DNA of 64,000 nt from Butyrivibrio fibrisolvens 16/4 (lineage in GTDB: Bacteria > Bacillota > Clostridia > Lachnospirales > Lachnospiraceae), in NCBI GenBank assembly GCA_000209815.1, contig FP929036.1, positions 869,658-933,657 of the forward strand, written 5' to 3'. Shown one piece after another: positions 53,679 through 63,163 of the stretch. A program made the translations under genes and the position numbers. Positions within the stretch are counted from its first letter, which is position 1, and every line of letters begins with the position of its first letter. Under the pieces are notes generated by a model. It saw only the letters and a program-made list of their open reading frames with translations, had not been told where the DNA came from and searched no databases.

Positions 53679-55352
53679 ATGAAAAGAAAAATCGTAGCAT
53701 TTGTGCTTGCATGCACAATGGGACTTAGCATGGTAGCATGCGGTAGCTCAAGCGATAGCGCTTCAAAGTCTTCTGATACTTCTTCATCAGAGAGCACAGG
53801 CGCATCAGAGCTTGTTGATGGCAAGTTTGCTGAGACAAAACACATCACAGTTGAGGTTTACGACAGAGGAAACGATGGCGGTACAGACCCAACAAACAAT
53901 ATGTACACAGAGTACATCAAGAAGGGAATGCTTGAGGATCACAACGTAGAGGTTGAATTCGTAGCAGTTCCACGTTGGACAGAGACAGAAGAAATCAACA
54001 ACCTTCTTGCTTCAGGTGGAGCACCAGATATCTGCCTTACATACTCATATCCAACAATTCAGACATACGCTAACATGGGCGGTGTTACAGATTTAAAGCC
54101 ACTTATGGATCAGTATGGCAGTGAGCTTACAAACCTTCAGGATTGGCTTGGCGATACAAACATCTACTGGGATTTAGATGATGAGAAGGGCACACTTTGG
54201 GCAATCGAAGGAAAGCGTGCTAACAACAGACGTATCAATACATTCATCAGAAAAGATTGGCTTGATAAGCTTGGTCTTGAAGAGCCAACAACAAAGGAAG
54301 AGTTCTACAATTGCATCTGTGCATTCCGTGATAATGCTAAGGAGCTTCTCGGAAGCGATGCTGATAAGATGGTTCCTTTCTCAGTTTCATTTGATGTAGG
54401 CTGGAGAGCAGCTCTTCTTATTGAATCAGAGATGGATCCAAAGATTACTGATAAGGAATTCTACATCAATGGATTTGATGATAGAAAGCTTACACAGAAT
54501 GGTACAAAGGCTGCTATGAAGACACTTAACAAGTGGTACAACGAAGGTCTTCTTTGGAAGGATTTCGCTCTTTACACAGCTGGTGATTCTACAGAAGATG
54601 ATATGATGAAGGCTGGTTATGTTGGTGCATTCCAGCACAACTGGGATTATCCTTTCAGAAGTGGTGAGGATTCAATCCAGGCAAACCTTCAGAGAATCGT
54701 TGGACCTGAAGCTAAGTATGTAGCTGTAGATTGCTTCGAAAACTCAGAGGGCAAGCACCTTAAGTATGTTGACTCAACAGCAGGTGATAGAAAGATCTTC
54801 TTCCCATCAACAAATGATGAGCCACTTGCATCACTTCTTTACCTTGATTGGATTTCAGCTCCAGAGCACATCAAGTACTTACAGATTGGTGATGAGGGCG
54901 TTACACATAACGTTCTTGAGGATGGCGCTATCGAGTGCATCGCTGCAACAGGTGACCCAATCATGAACTCAGGTAATAACATTGACTACACAATTACTTG
55001 CAACGGACTTCACCTTGGAGATGAGGATCTTACACTTCTTTCAATGGCACACAGCTACCCATCATGTGACCCAGCTGATGTTCAGAAGGCACTTGATATC
55101 GCAGCTACAGATAACAAGATTGCAAAGAATGTAAAGGTTCCAGAAATCCTTGCTGAAAACGGTATGGGTGAGGCACTTTCATCTAAGAGAGATGTTGTTT
55201 ATGATACAGCTCTTGCTGCTAAGGAAGCTGATTTTGATAAGGTTTGGGATGATGCAGTAGCTGATTACCTTGCTTCAGGCGGACAGGCTATCATGGATGA
55301 AAGAACACAGAAATTCGAAGCTAAGTATGGTACATCTACATCAGTAGAATAG
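53679..55352 (+). CDS. Extracellular sugar-binding lipoprotein of the LplA type
   Basis: 557 residues from ATG 53679 (GGGAGGATT). A lipoprotein signal (LSMVACGSS, Cys21) is followed by a Ser/Asp-rich linker. The mature part (residues about 55 on) is a large bilobal binding protein, as in LplA/YtcQ importers (GGAPDICLTYSYPTIQTYANMG, DKLGLEEPTTKEEFYNCICAF). Delivers oligosaccharide to the adjacent permeases. Codons are biased to frequent ones, suggesting high expression. Confidence 0.93.
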   Translation: MKRKIVAFVLACTMGLSMVACGSSSDSASKSSDTSSSESTGASELVDGKFAETKHITVEVYDRGNDGGTDPTNNMYTEYIKKGMLEDHNVEVEFVAVPRWTETEEINNLLASGGAPDICLTYSYPTIQTYANMGGVTDLKPLMDQYGSELTNLQDWLGDTNIYWDLDDEKGTLWAIEGKRANNRRINTFIRKDWLDKLGLEEPTTKEEFYNCICAFRDNAKELLGSDADKMVPFSVSFDVGWRAALLIESEMDPKITDKEFYINGFDDRKLTQNGTKAAMKTLNKWYNEGLLWKDFALYTAGDSTEDDMMKAGYVGAFQHNWDYPFRSGEDSIQANLQRIVGPEAKYVAVDCFENSEGKHLKYVDSTAGDRKIFFPSTNDEPLASLLYLDWISAPEHIKYLQIGDEGVTHNVLEDGAIECIAATGDPIMNSGNNIDYTITCNGLHLGDEDLTLLSMAHSYPSCDPADVQKALDIAATDNKIAKNVKVPEILAENGMGEALSSKRDVVYDTALAAKEADFDKVWDDAVADYLASGGQAIMDERTQKFEAKYGTSTSVE

Positions 55353-55384
55353 AAATGCAGTTTACCTTGGCTGTATTATAACCC
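55353..55384 (+). repeat. Direct repeat of the pre-binding-protein hairpin
   Basis: 32 bp directly after the binding-protein stop match 53605-53636 at 27 of 32 positions. The two copies bracket the binding-protein gene. Confidence 0.7.
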
Positions 55385-55407
55385 TTGAATTTTAAGACTA
55401 TATTTTT

Positions 55408-55455
55408 CCCCACTAACATCTGTACTTTGTCAGTAGATGCTGGTGGGGATTTTTT
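55408..55455 (+). terminator. Terminator after the binding-protein gene
   Basis: CCCCAC/GTGGGG outer and CATCT/AGATG inner stems, then six Ts. Read-through or a separate start is needed for yesL and the enzymes. Confidence 0.85.
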
Positions 55456-55499
55456 GTAGACTATTACTATCCAAGATAGTATCCGGAGGTATTAATGTT

Positions 55500-56150
55500 A
55501 TGCAAATATTTAGTCCAGACAGCGAAGTAATGGAGTTTCTTAGCAAGGTAACAGATTTTATTATCTTAAATCTTCTAACAGTTCTATGCTCTATTCCCAT
55601 TATTACAATAGGTGCAGCACATACTGCAAAATTTTATACATCAATGAAAATAGTTAGAGGCGAGGAGCCAAGCGTCACTAAAAGCTATTTCAAATCATTT
55701 AAGGAGAATTTTGCTCAGGTGACAGGCGCATGGTTGATTCTTTTGGTGATTGGACTTGTTCTTGCTTTTGATTGGTACAACGTTTTATACGGAATAGGAG
55801 CAGGAATGCCATTTATATTAAAGGCAATACTTGGTCTGCTTAGCTTTGTTGTGTGGGCTGTTGCTTACTGTATGTTCCCATTTGAGGCAAGATACAAGGT
55901 GACATTAAAGGAGCTTTTTAAGGCTTCCATGGTAATGGCACTTCTTAATCTCCCAAGAATGGTTCTTATATTTATAGTGACTTTTTTACCATACGTAATC
56001 TGTGCATGGTACATCCAGTGGGGGCTTGCGATTTGGCTTCTTTGTACCACAGTCACACTTTATTACATAAGTAAAGAATTCAATAAACAGCTAGAAATGT
56101 TAAACAAGGAGGAATCTACTGATGAATCAGGAGACTATGAAGCGTGCTAA
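55500..56150 (+). CDS. yesL: YesL-like DUF624 membrane protein
   Basis: 216 residues from ATG 55500 (CGGAGGT). Five or six membrane helices; LLTVLCSIPIITIGAAHTA and the C-terminal FNKQLEML are typical of DUF624 proteins, which accompany YesM/YesN and LplB-type transporters in Firmicutes. Function unknown. Its end overlaps the GH3 start by 29 bp. Confidence 0.85.
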   Translation: MQIFSPDSEVMEFLSKVTDFIILNLLTVLCSIPIITIGAAHTAKFYTSMKIVRGEEPSVTKSYFKSFKENFAQVTGAWLILLVIGLVLAFDWYNVLYGIGAGMPFILKAILGLLSFVVWAVAYCMFPFEARYKVTLKELFKASMVMALLNLPRMVLIFIVTFLPYVICAWYIQWGLAIWLLCTTVTLYYISKEFNKQLEMLNKEESTDESGDYEAC

Positions 56151-58263
56151 GGAATTAGTATCGCAGATGACTATAGAGGAGAAGTGCTCGCAGATGTTAC
56201 ATCACGCTGAGGCTATCGATAGACTTGGTATTCCAAAGTACTGTTGGTGGAACGAGGCACTTCATGGTGTAGCAAGAGCTGGAGATGCCACAGTTTTCCC
56301 ACAGGCAATCGGCCTTGGCGCAACCTTTGATGAGGAGCTTGTTGAAAAGGTTGCTGATGTTACATCAACAGAAGGACGTGCAAAATACAATGAATTTACA
56401 AAGCATGGCGACAGAGATATTTATAAGGGACTTACTTACTGGGCTCCAAACGTAAATATTTTCCGTGATCCTAGATGGGGAAGAGGCCATGAGACATACG
56501 GAGAGGATCCATATCTTACAGGCCAGCTTGGTATGGCTTATGTACGTGGACTTCAGGGCGATGATTTGGACAATCCAAAATCAGCAGCCTGCGCAAAGCA
56601 CTTTGCTGTACACTCTGGTCCAGAAGCAGAAAGACATCATTTTGATGCGAAGGTAAATGACCAGGATTTATATGATACATATCTTTATGCTTTCAAGCGT
56701 CTTGTAAAGGATGCGAAGGTTGAGGCAGTAATGGGAGCCTATAACCGTGTAAACGGTGAGCCAGCCTGTGGTAGCAAGAGACTTCTAAAGGATATCTTAA
56801 GAGGCGACTGGGGATTTGAAGGTCACGTTGTTTCAGACTGCTGGGCAATCAGAGATTTCCACGAAAATCACAAGGTAACAGGCTGTGAGGTGGAATCAGC
56901 TGCACTTGCTGTTAATAACGGCTGTGATTTGAACTGCGGCTGTGTATATGAGAAGCTTCTTTACGCTTACAAGGCTAATCTTGTTACAGAGGAGACTATT
57001 ACAGAATCTGTAGAGAGACTTATCGAGCTTCGTCTTCGTCTTGGAACACTTCCAGAAAGAAGAAGCAAATATGATGATATTCCATACGAAGTAGTAGAGT
57101 GCAAGGAGCACAAGGAGCTTGCAATTGAGGCTGCAAAGCGCAGTATGGTACTTCTCAAAAATGATGGATTACTTCCACTTAAGAAGGATGAGATAAAGAC
57201 AATTGGTGTCATCGGACCAAACTCAAATTCAAGAATGGCACTTGTAGGAAACTATGAGGGTATTTCATCTGAATATATTACTGTTCTTGAAGGAATTCAG
57301 CAGTACGTTGGAGATGATGTGAGAGTATTCCACTCAGATGGAACTCCACTTTGGAAGGATAGAATGCATGTGCTTTCAGAGGCTAGAGATACATTTGCAG
57401 AGGCTATGGCAGTTGCAGAACATTCTGATGTTGTGGTACTTGCTATGGGTCTTGATTCTACAATCGAAGGCGAGGAAGGCGATGCAGGAAACGAGTTCGG
57501 CTCAGGTGATAAGAAGGGTCTTAAGCTTCCAGGCCTTCAGCAGGAGCTTTTAGAGAAGATCACAGCTATCGGTAAGCCAGTTGTTCTTCTTGTTCTTGCA
57601 GGTTCTGCTATGGATTTAAGCTGGGCTAATGAAAACGTAAATGCGATAATGCATTGCTGGTATCCAGGTGCAAGAGGTGGAAAGGCAATTGCACAGGTGC
57701 TTTTCGGTGAGGATAGCCCATCAGGAAAGCTTCCGCTTACCTTCTATAAATCAGATGCAGATCTTCCACCATTTGAGGACTACTCAATGGAGGGACGTAC
57801 ATATAGATACTTTAAGGGCACACCACTTTATCCATTTGGATATGGTCTTAGTTACTCAGATATTCAGTATTCTAATGCTGGTATCGACAAGACTGAGGGT
57901 GCTATCGGAGATAAATTTACTGTAAAGGTAACAGTTAAGAATGCCGGAGATTATAAGGCACACGAAACTGTTCAGGTATATGTAAAGGATGTTGAGGCAT
58001 CCACAAGAGTTGCAAACTGTTCTCTTAGAAAGATTGCAAAGGTAGAGCTTCTTCCAGGGGAATCAAAGGAGGTAAGCCTTGAGCTTTCAGCTCGTGATTT
58101 TGCAATCATCGATGAGAAGGGACACTGCATTGTAGAGCCTGGCAAGTTCAAGGTATTTGTAGGCGGCCAGCAGCCAGATGCAAGAAGTGCGGAGCTGACA
58201 GGAAAGACAGTAGATATTTTTGATGTGGTGTTAAAGGGAGAAGTAACTGAAGTAGAGTATTAG
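56122..58263 (+). CDS. GH3 family beta-xylosidase/beta-glucosidase
   Basis: 713 residues, no signal peptide, so it acts in the cytoplasm on imported oligosaccharides. N-terminal barrel: WWNEALHGVARAG, YWAPNVNIFRDPRWGRGHET, CAKHFAVHSGPE, and nucleophile Asp239 in VVSDCWAI. A second alpha/beta domain has VLLKNDGLLPL and IGVIGPNSNS; a C-terminal fibronectin III-like domain has VTVKNAGDYKAHETVQVYV. Neighbours favour xylosidase over glucosidase. AAGGAGG precedes the ATG. Confidence 0.93.
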   Translation: MNQETMKRAKELVSQMTIEEKCSQMLHHAEAIDRLGIPKYCWWNEALHGVARAGDATVFPQAIGLGATFDEELVEKVADVTSTEGRAKYNEFTKHGDRDIYKGLTYWAPNVNIFRDPRWGRGHETYGEDPYLTGQLGMAYVRGLQGDDLDNPKSAACAKHFAVHSGPEAERHHFDAKVNDQDLYDTYLYAFKRLVKDAKVEAVMGAYNRVNGEPACGSKRLLKDILRGDWGFEGHVVSDCWAIRDFHENHKVTGCEVESAALAVNNGCDLNCGCVYEKLLYAYKANLVTEETITESVERLIELRLRLGTLPERRSKYDDIPYEVVECKEHKELAIEAAKRSMVLLKNDGLLPLKKDEIKTIGVIGPNSNSRMALVGNYEGISSEYITVLEGIQQYVGDDVRVFHSDGTPLWKDRMHVLSEARDTFAEAMAVAEHSDVVVLAMGLDSTIEGEEGDAGNEFGSGDKKGLKLPGLQQELLEKITAIGKPVVLLVLAGSAMDLSWANENVNAIMHCWYPGARGGKAIAQVLFGEDSPSGKLPLTFYKSDADLPPFEDYSMEGRTYRYFKGTPLYPFGYGLSYSDIQYSNAGIDKTEGAIGDKFTVKVTVKNAGDYKAHETVQVYVKDVEASTRVANCSLRKIAKVELLPGESKEVSLELSARDFAIIDEKGHCIVEPGKFKVFVGGQQPDARSAELTGKTVDIFDVVLKGEVTEVEY

Positions 58264-58275
58264 GAGGATAATGTA

Positions 58276-59973
58276 ATGGAAATTGTAAAAGCACCAACAG
58301 ACCCAGAAAAGAACAGACCATATTTTTACATAATCAAGGATAAGGAAATCTTTACACAATCTGATGAGGAAGGAAAGGGTGTATCCTTCCTGTATCAGAG
58401 CGATGGTCGTCTTATCAGTAGCGCTACCTTCACAGGAAACGTTACAGACGAAAAGATTTTAAAGCTTATGGAGACAGTTGATGGCTTCAAAAAGCTTGTT
58501 CATTCTGTTGGTGTTTCAGTAGAAATGGAAGACAAGGATAAACAGGCAGAATTCGTATTCCAGATGTATGGAAAGAAGGATTTATATGGCGGTGGAGCAA
58601 ATCTCATTGCTAACGTAAATACGAATTCTCAGGAAGAAAGAATTTACATGGATGACATCGACTGGACAGAGGATGATGATGTTCCAGGACAGATTCGTAT
58701 TCACACAGATGCCCCAGAGCAGAAGGCATTTCTTTCAGTAAGATTCTTCCTTAATGATGGTTTTGAGGCTCCACCTCAGCTGGAGGAAAAGCCTGTAGAT
58801 ACAGCTTCACCAGAATACAAGAAAATGATTGATCGTTCACTTGTAAACCTTGGAAATACAAAGCGTCTTGTGGATGCTGTAAACAAGGCAAAGGCAGGAG
58901 AGGATGTTAACATCTGCTACATTGGTGGTTCTATTACTCAGGGCGCAGGTGCTACACCAATCAACACAGAATGCTATGCTTACAAGTCATTCCTGGGCTT
59001 CAAAAAGCTTATGGGAAATGGAGACAATGTTCATTTCGTTAAGGCTGGAGTAGGCGGAACACCTTCTGAGCTTGGAATGATTCGATTTGACAGAGATGTG
59101 CTTAGAGATGGCACTGTAGAGCCTGATATTTTAGTTGTTGAATTTGCAGTCAACGACGAGGGAGACGAGACAAAGGGTAATTGCTTCGAGAGTCTTGTAA
59201 GACGTGCCCTTGCTCTTCCTAGCCAGCCAGCAGTAATGTTGATGTTCTCGGTATTTGCGGATGATTATAATCTTCAGGATAGATTATCACCTGTAGGATT
59301 CAGATATGACCTTCCAATGGCTAGTGTTAAGGATGCAGTTGTACCTCAGTTCTACGATAGAGATAAGAGAATACTTACAAAGCATCAGTATTTCTATGAC
59401 ATGTTCCATCCTACAAATTTGGGACATACTATTATGGCTGATTCACTTATCAACATTATGGAAAAGGCCCTTAGCAGCCCTGTTCCAACAGAGTACGACC
59501 CACGCCTTGATGAGGCACCAGCTATTGGTAATACATTTGATAACGTTGTTCTTGTGGATAAGAAGGACAATACAGACCTTATCAGTGTACAACCTGGTGG
59601 ATTCGTATATACGGATGATGTTCTTCAGTCAGTTGAGATGGATTTAGATTTAAATCTCACAGGAGAGCTTCCATACAACTGGATGTATGATGGTGGCAAG
59701 GGAAGCAGCGAACCATTCGAAATGGATGTAGAGTGCAAAGCACTTGTAATTGTAATGAAGGATTCAGGAGAGGTTGACGCAGCCACAGCAAAGGTTTACG
59801 TGGATGGCAAATTTGTCCGTGACCTTGACCCATACGTAAACCGTTGGTGCCACTGCAATCCACTCATCGTAATCGACGAGCCTGTAACAGGTAAGCACCA
59901 CGTAGAGGTTCGCGTCGACAAAGACGACGTAAGAAATAAATTCACTATATTAGGATTTGGATTAGTTAGATAA
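58276..59973 (+). CDS. Three-domain SGNH/GDSL carbohydrate esterase
   Basis: 565 residues, cytoplasmic. Residues 1-190 form a beta-rich accessory domain. The SGNH hydrolase domain (about 210-400) has Ser219 in IGGSITQG, Gly in AGVGGTP, Asn in FAVNDEG, and Asp375/His378 in YDMFHPTNLGH. A C-terminal beta-sandwich (about 420-565) completes the chain. Likely deacetylates xylooligosaccharides before GH3/GH43 action; the substrate is inferred from context. Twelve bp after GH3 with AGGAGG. Confidence 0.88.
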   Translation: MEIVKAPTDPEKNRPYFYIIKDKEIFTQSDEEGKGVSFLYQSDGRLISSATFTGNVTDEKILKLMETVDGFKKLVHSVGVSVEMEDKDKQAEFVFQMYGKKDLYGGGANLIANVNTNSQEERIYMDDIDWTEDDDVPGQIRIHTDAPEQKAFLSVRFFLNDGFEAPPQLEEKPVDTASPEYKKMIDRSLVNLGNTKRLVDAVNKAKAGEDVNICYIGGSITQGAGATPINTECYAYKSFLGFKKLMGNGDNVHFVKAGVGGTPSELGMIRFDRDVLRDGTVEPDILVVEFAVNDEGDETKGNCFESLVRRALALPSQPAVMLMFSVFADDYNLQDRLSPVGFRYDLPMASVKDAVVPQFYDRDKRILTKHQYFYDMFHPTNLGHTIMADSLINIMEKALSSPVPTEYDPRLDEAPAIGNTFDNVVLVDKKDNTDLISVQPGGFVYTDDVLQSVEMDLDLNLTGELPYNWMYDGGKGSSEPFEMDVECKALVIVMKDSGEVDAATAKVYVDGKFVRDLDPYVNRWCHCNPLIVIDEPVTGKHHVEVRVDKDDVRNKFTILGFGLVR

Positions 59974-59985
59974 GGAGATTTTATC

Positions 59986-61536
59986 ATGACAATTGCACAT
60001 AACCCAATACTTAAGGGCTTTTACCCTGACCCTTCGGCTTGCCGAGTGGGCGACGACTACTATATTGTTTGTTCCAGCTTTGTTTACGCCCCAGGCGTTC
60101 CAATCTTCCACAGCAAGGATTTGGCACACTGGGAGCAGATAGGACATGTACTTGATAGAGAAAGCCAGCTTCCAGTAAGCGGTGAGATTTCACGTGGTAT
60201 CTTCGCTCCTACAATCAGAGAGCACAAAGGCACATTCTATATGATTACTACAAATGTAAGCCACGGTGGCAACTTTGTAGTAACAGCTAAGAATCCAGCT
60301 GGTCCTTGGAGCGAGCCATACTACTTAGGTGAAGCTGCACCTGGAATCGACCCTTCACTTTTCTTTGATGATGATGACAGATGCTACTATGTTGGTACTC
60401 GCCCAAATCCAGAAGGAGTTCGCTACAACGGCGATTGGGAAATCTGGGTACAGGAATTAGACCTTAACACAATGCAGCTTGTAGGAGAGTCTATGGCAAT
60501 CTGGAAGGGTGCTGTTAAGGATGTTATCTGGCCAGAGGGACCACATCTTTACAAGAAGGATGGCTATTATTATCTTCTTCACGCAGAAGGTGGTACAGGC
60601 CCAGAGCACGCTATTTCAGTGGCTCGTTCAAAGGAATTATTTGCCTGGTTTGAGGGTTGCCCAAGAAATCCTATTTTTTCCCATAGAAATTTAGGTAAGG
60701 ATTATCCTATAATATATGCTGGTCACGGTGATTTAATCGATGATAAAAATGGCAATTGGTACATTGTTATGCTTGCTTCACGTCCTTGTGAAAAGCACTG
60801 CAGTATCGGTCGTGAGACTTTCCTTGCAAAGGTAGTTTGGGAAGAGGGATGGCCAGTAATTAATCCAGGTGTTGGCAAATTAACAGATGACGTAGAGCTT
60901 CCATTTGAGGAGCATCCTTTCCCAGCTGAGAATGAATGGAGCGATGAGCTTCACTTCTGGACAAAGGAACTGGATCAGCGTCTTGTTGGTATCGAAAAGA
61001 GAAATGAGGAAATTTATTCTCTTACAGAGCGTCCAGGCTTCCTTCGTTTATTTACTCGTCCAGAGCGTGCAGAGGAAATGTGCTATCCATCATTTTTAGG
61101 ATTGCGTCAGAAGGATTATTCATTTAAGGTAAATACTGGAGTTGATTTTACTCCTGCAAATGAAAATGAATGTGGTGGTCTTGTTCTTTTCCAGAATCAT
61201 GCTAATCATCTTACACTTGAGATAGTATTAAAGGGTGGCAAGAAGGTTCTTCAGGTTCGTAAAACCGTTAAGGGTGAGGAGACAGTTTCTGCATCAGTAG
61301 ATGTTAATGCTGAGGTTGTTACCATCGAGCTTCAGGCTAAGGCACAAAAGGCAGATGCTTATCTTGTGGAAAATGGAAAGCATACTCTTATTGAGGCTGG
61401 CATCGATTTATTACCATATACCACAGAAGAGGCAGGAGGATTTGTTGGATGTACAGTGGGAATGTACACTTCATCAAATGGCAAGCCTTCTGACAACCAC
61501 TGCGATTTTGCATGGCTTACCTTAGAAAAAATGTAA
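59986..61536 (+). CDS. GH43 beta-xylosidase/alpha-arabinofuranosidase
   Basis: 516 residues, no signal peptide. Five-bladed propeller with the three catalytic acids Asp15 (FYPDPSAC), Asp122 (GIDPSLFF) and Glu184 (WPEGPHLY). The C-terminal beta-sandwich (about 320-516) is the GH43 accessory domain found in xylosidases (NECGGLVLFQNHANHLTLEI). Cleaves xylose or arabinose units from short xylooligosaccharides in the cytoplasm. GGAGATT precedes the ATG, 12 bp after the esterase. Confidence 0.94.
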   Translation: MTIAHNPILKGFYPDPSACRVGDDYYIVCSSFVYAPGVPIFHSKDLAHWEQIGHVLDRESQLPVSGEISRGIFAPTIREHKGTFYMITTNVSHGGNFVVTAKNPAGPWSEPYYLGEAAPGIDPSLFFDDDDRCYYVGTRPNPEGVRYNGDWEIWVQELDLNTMQLVGESMAIWKGAVKDVIWPEGPHLYKKDGYYYLLHAEGGTGPEHAISVARSKELFAWFEGCPRNPIFSHRNLGKDYPIIYAGHGDLIDDKNGNWYIVMLASRPCEKHCSIGRETFLAKVVWEEGWPVINPGVGKLTDDVELPFEEHPFPAENEWSDELHFWTKELDQRLVGIEKRNEEIYSLTERPGFLRLFTRPERAEEMCYPSFLGLRQKDYSFKVNTGVDFTPANENECGGLVLFQNHANHLTLEIVLKGGKKVLQVRKTVKGEETVSASVDVNAEVVTIELQAKAQKADAYLVENGKHTLIEAGIDLLPYTTEEAGGFVGCTVGMYTSSNGKPSDNHCDFAWLTLEKM

Positions 61537-61553
61537 TTATTGGGTGATTTTTA

Positions 61554-63161
61554 ATGACGAAGTTTGATTCTTTTTTTGACAGATATATTCTGAAGACAGC
61601 ATCAAAGAGAAGATTGATAGCATTCTATATAGTGTTTGTTATTATCCCTATCATCATTGTTGATGGTATTGTTATTTCTGGCGCATTTCGTTCTGAACGT
61701 GCAGCTAGAGAGCATACCATGGAGAATCAGGCTAACGCCATTAATTACACCTTTACAAATCAGATAGATCAGGCTGCTAAGCTGGGCAATGCCCTTTATA
61801 GCAGCCTCTATGTTGATAGATTTTTAAATACAAAATTCTCTTCAAACCTAGACTACTATAATGCATATCACGATTGCTTTGATGATACACTGCTCAAATT
61901 AGTAGAGGGGCAGTCAGGTCTTAATTTCTATATCTACCTTGATAATGATACCGTTACGAACGGTTCGGAATTTCAGAGACTGGACCAGGCATATGGTACA
62001 GATTGGTATACCTATGTGGAGGAATCAGGCCTTAATAAGGGCTTGTACTTTGGCAGAAGAAAAACTGCTGATGGTCAGACTCAAAAGACTATCTATTATT
62101 TCCAAAGATTGAATTACTATAACAATGTTTCCAACAATATTCTTGTGGTTATAGTTGATTATGGTAAGCTCTCAGAAACTATTTCAAATTTAAATTACGA
62201 AAATCGTGCTTATATCTGCGATAGCAACAGGGTGCTTATGTCCAACAGTAGATATAGCAATATAAATAAAGATTACGATTTAAAGCTTAATCATAATAAT
62301 ATCGCTTATTCTCAGGATTTTGAGATTTACAATCAAATCCTTACTATAGATGTTGTGGCAGGAAACGATTCATTTATCAATGCTTTTAAGAGTCGTTGGT
62401 ATCAGTTTATTGTGCTGATTATTGTGAATTTGATGTTGCCTATTTATGTAAGTAATATTTTGAATACTGTATATCAGAACAAGCTGAAGGAACAGGAATC
62501 CTTAATGGCTCGTAAGAATGCAGAGCTTTTGGCTTTACACAGCCAGATTAATCCACATTTCCTTTTCAATGCTTTAGAGAGCATCAGAATGCATTCGTTA
62601 TTAAAGCAGGAGACAGAAACCTCTAAAATGGTGGAGCATTTGGCGAAGCTTCAGCGTCAGTATACAGAGTGGAATGATGATAATGTCACTATCGAGAAAG
62701 AAATTGAATTCGTAAATGCGTATTTAGAGTTGCAAAAATATCGTTTTGGTGACAGACTATCATTTGAAATTGATGTTGCTGAAGAATGCTTGAAATTATT
62801 AATTCCAAAGCTTACTATAGTAACGTTCGTTGAAAATGCATGCGTACATGGAATCGAAAGCAAGATTACACCAGGATGGATTTTTGTACGAATATCTTCC
62901 GATGGAGAATTTATGACTCTGGAGATTGAAGATACCGGAAACGGTATGGATGAAGACGAGGGGAAGTCGCTTCTTAGAAGAATGCGTTTCGCTAACATCG
63001 AAATGCTTAAGGAAAAGGGTAGAGTAGGCATTGTAAATGCATGCCTTAGATTAAAAATGATGTCAGAGGACGAGGTTTCCTTTGATCTAGATTCAGAGCT
63101 GGGCACTGGCACACTTGTGCAGATAGTTGTTCCAGTTAAGTATTTAAAGGGGTTATTGTAA
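61554..63161 (+). CDS. yesM: YesM-type sensor histidine kinase
   Basis: 535 residues. Two membrane helices (about 21-43 and 283-303) flank an extracellular sensor domain. The kinase core has His335 in SQINPHFLFNALES (YesM/LytS-type His_kinase), N-box FVENACVHGIE and the glycine-rich DTGNGMDED. Senses an extracellular sugar or cell-wall signal and phosphorylates the adjacent regulator. Start ATG is 18 bp after GH43; the next gene starts 3 bp after its stop. Confidence 0.92.
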   Translation: MTKFDSFFDRYILKTASKRRLIAFYIVFVIIPIIIVDGIVISGAFRSERAAREHTMENQANAINYTFTNQIDQAAKLGNALYSSLYVDRFLNTKFSSNLDYYNAYHDCFDDTLLKLVEGQSGLNFYIYLDNDTVTNGSEFQRLDQAYGTDWYTYVEESGLNKGLYFGRRKTADGQTQKTIYYFQRLNYYNNVSNNILVVIVDYGKLSETISNLNYENRAYICDSNRVLMSNSRYSNINKDYDLKLNHNNIAYSQDFEIYNQILTIDVVAGNDSFINAFKSRWYQFIVLIIVNLMLPIYVSNILNTVYQNKLKEQESLMARKNAELLALHSQINPHFLFNALESIRMHSLLKQETETSKMVEHLAKLQRQYTEWNDDNVTIEKEIEFVNAYLELQKYRFGDRLSFEIDVAEECLKLLIPKLTIVTFVENACVHGIESKITPGWIFVRISSDGEFMTLEIEDTGNGMDEDEGKSLLRRMRFANIEMLKEKGRVGIVNACLRLKMMSEDEVSFDLDSELGTGTLVQIVVPVKYLKGLL

Positions 63162-63163
63162 TA

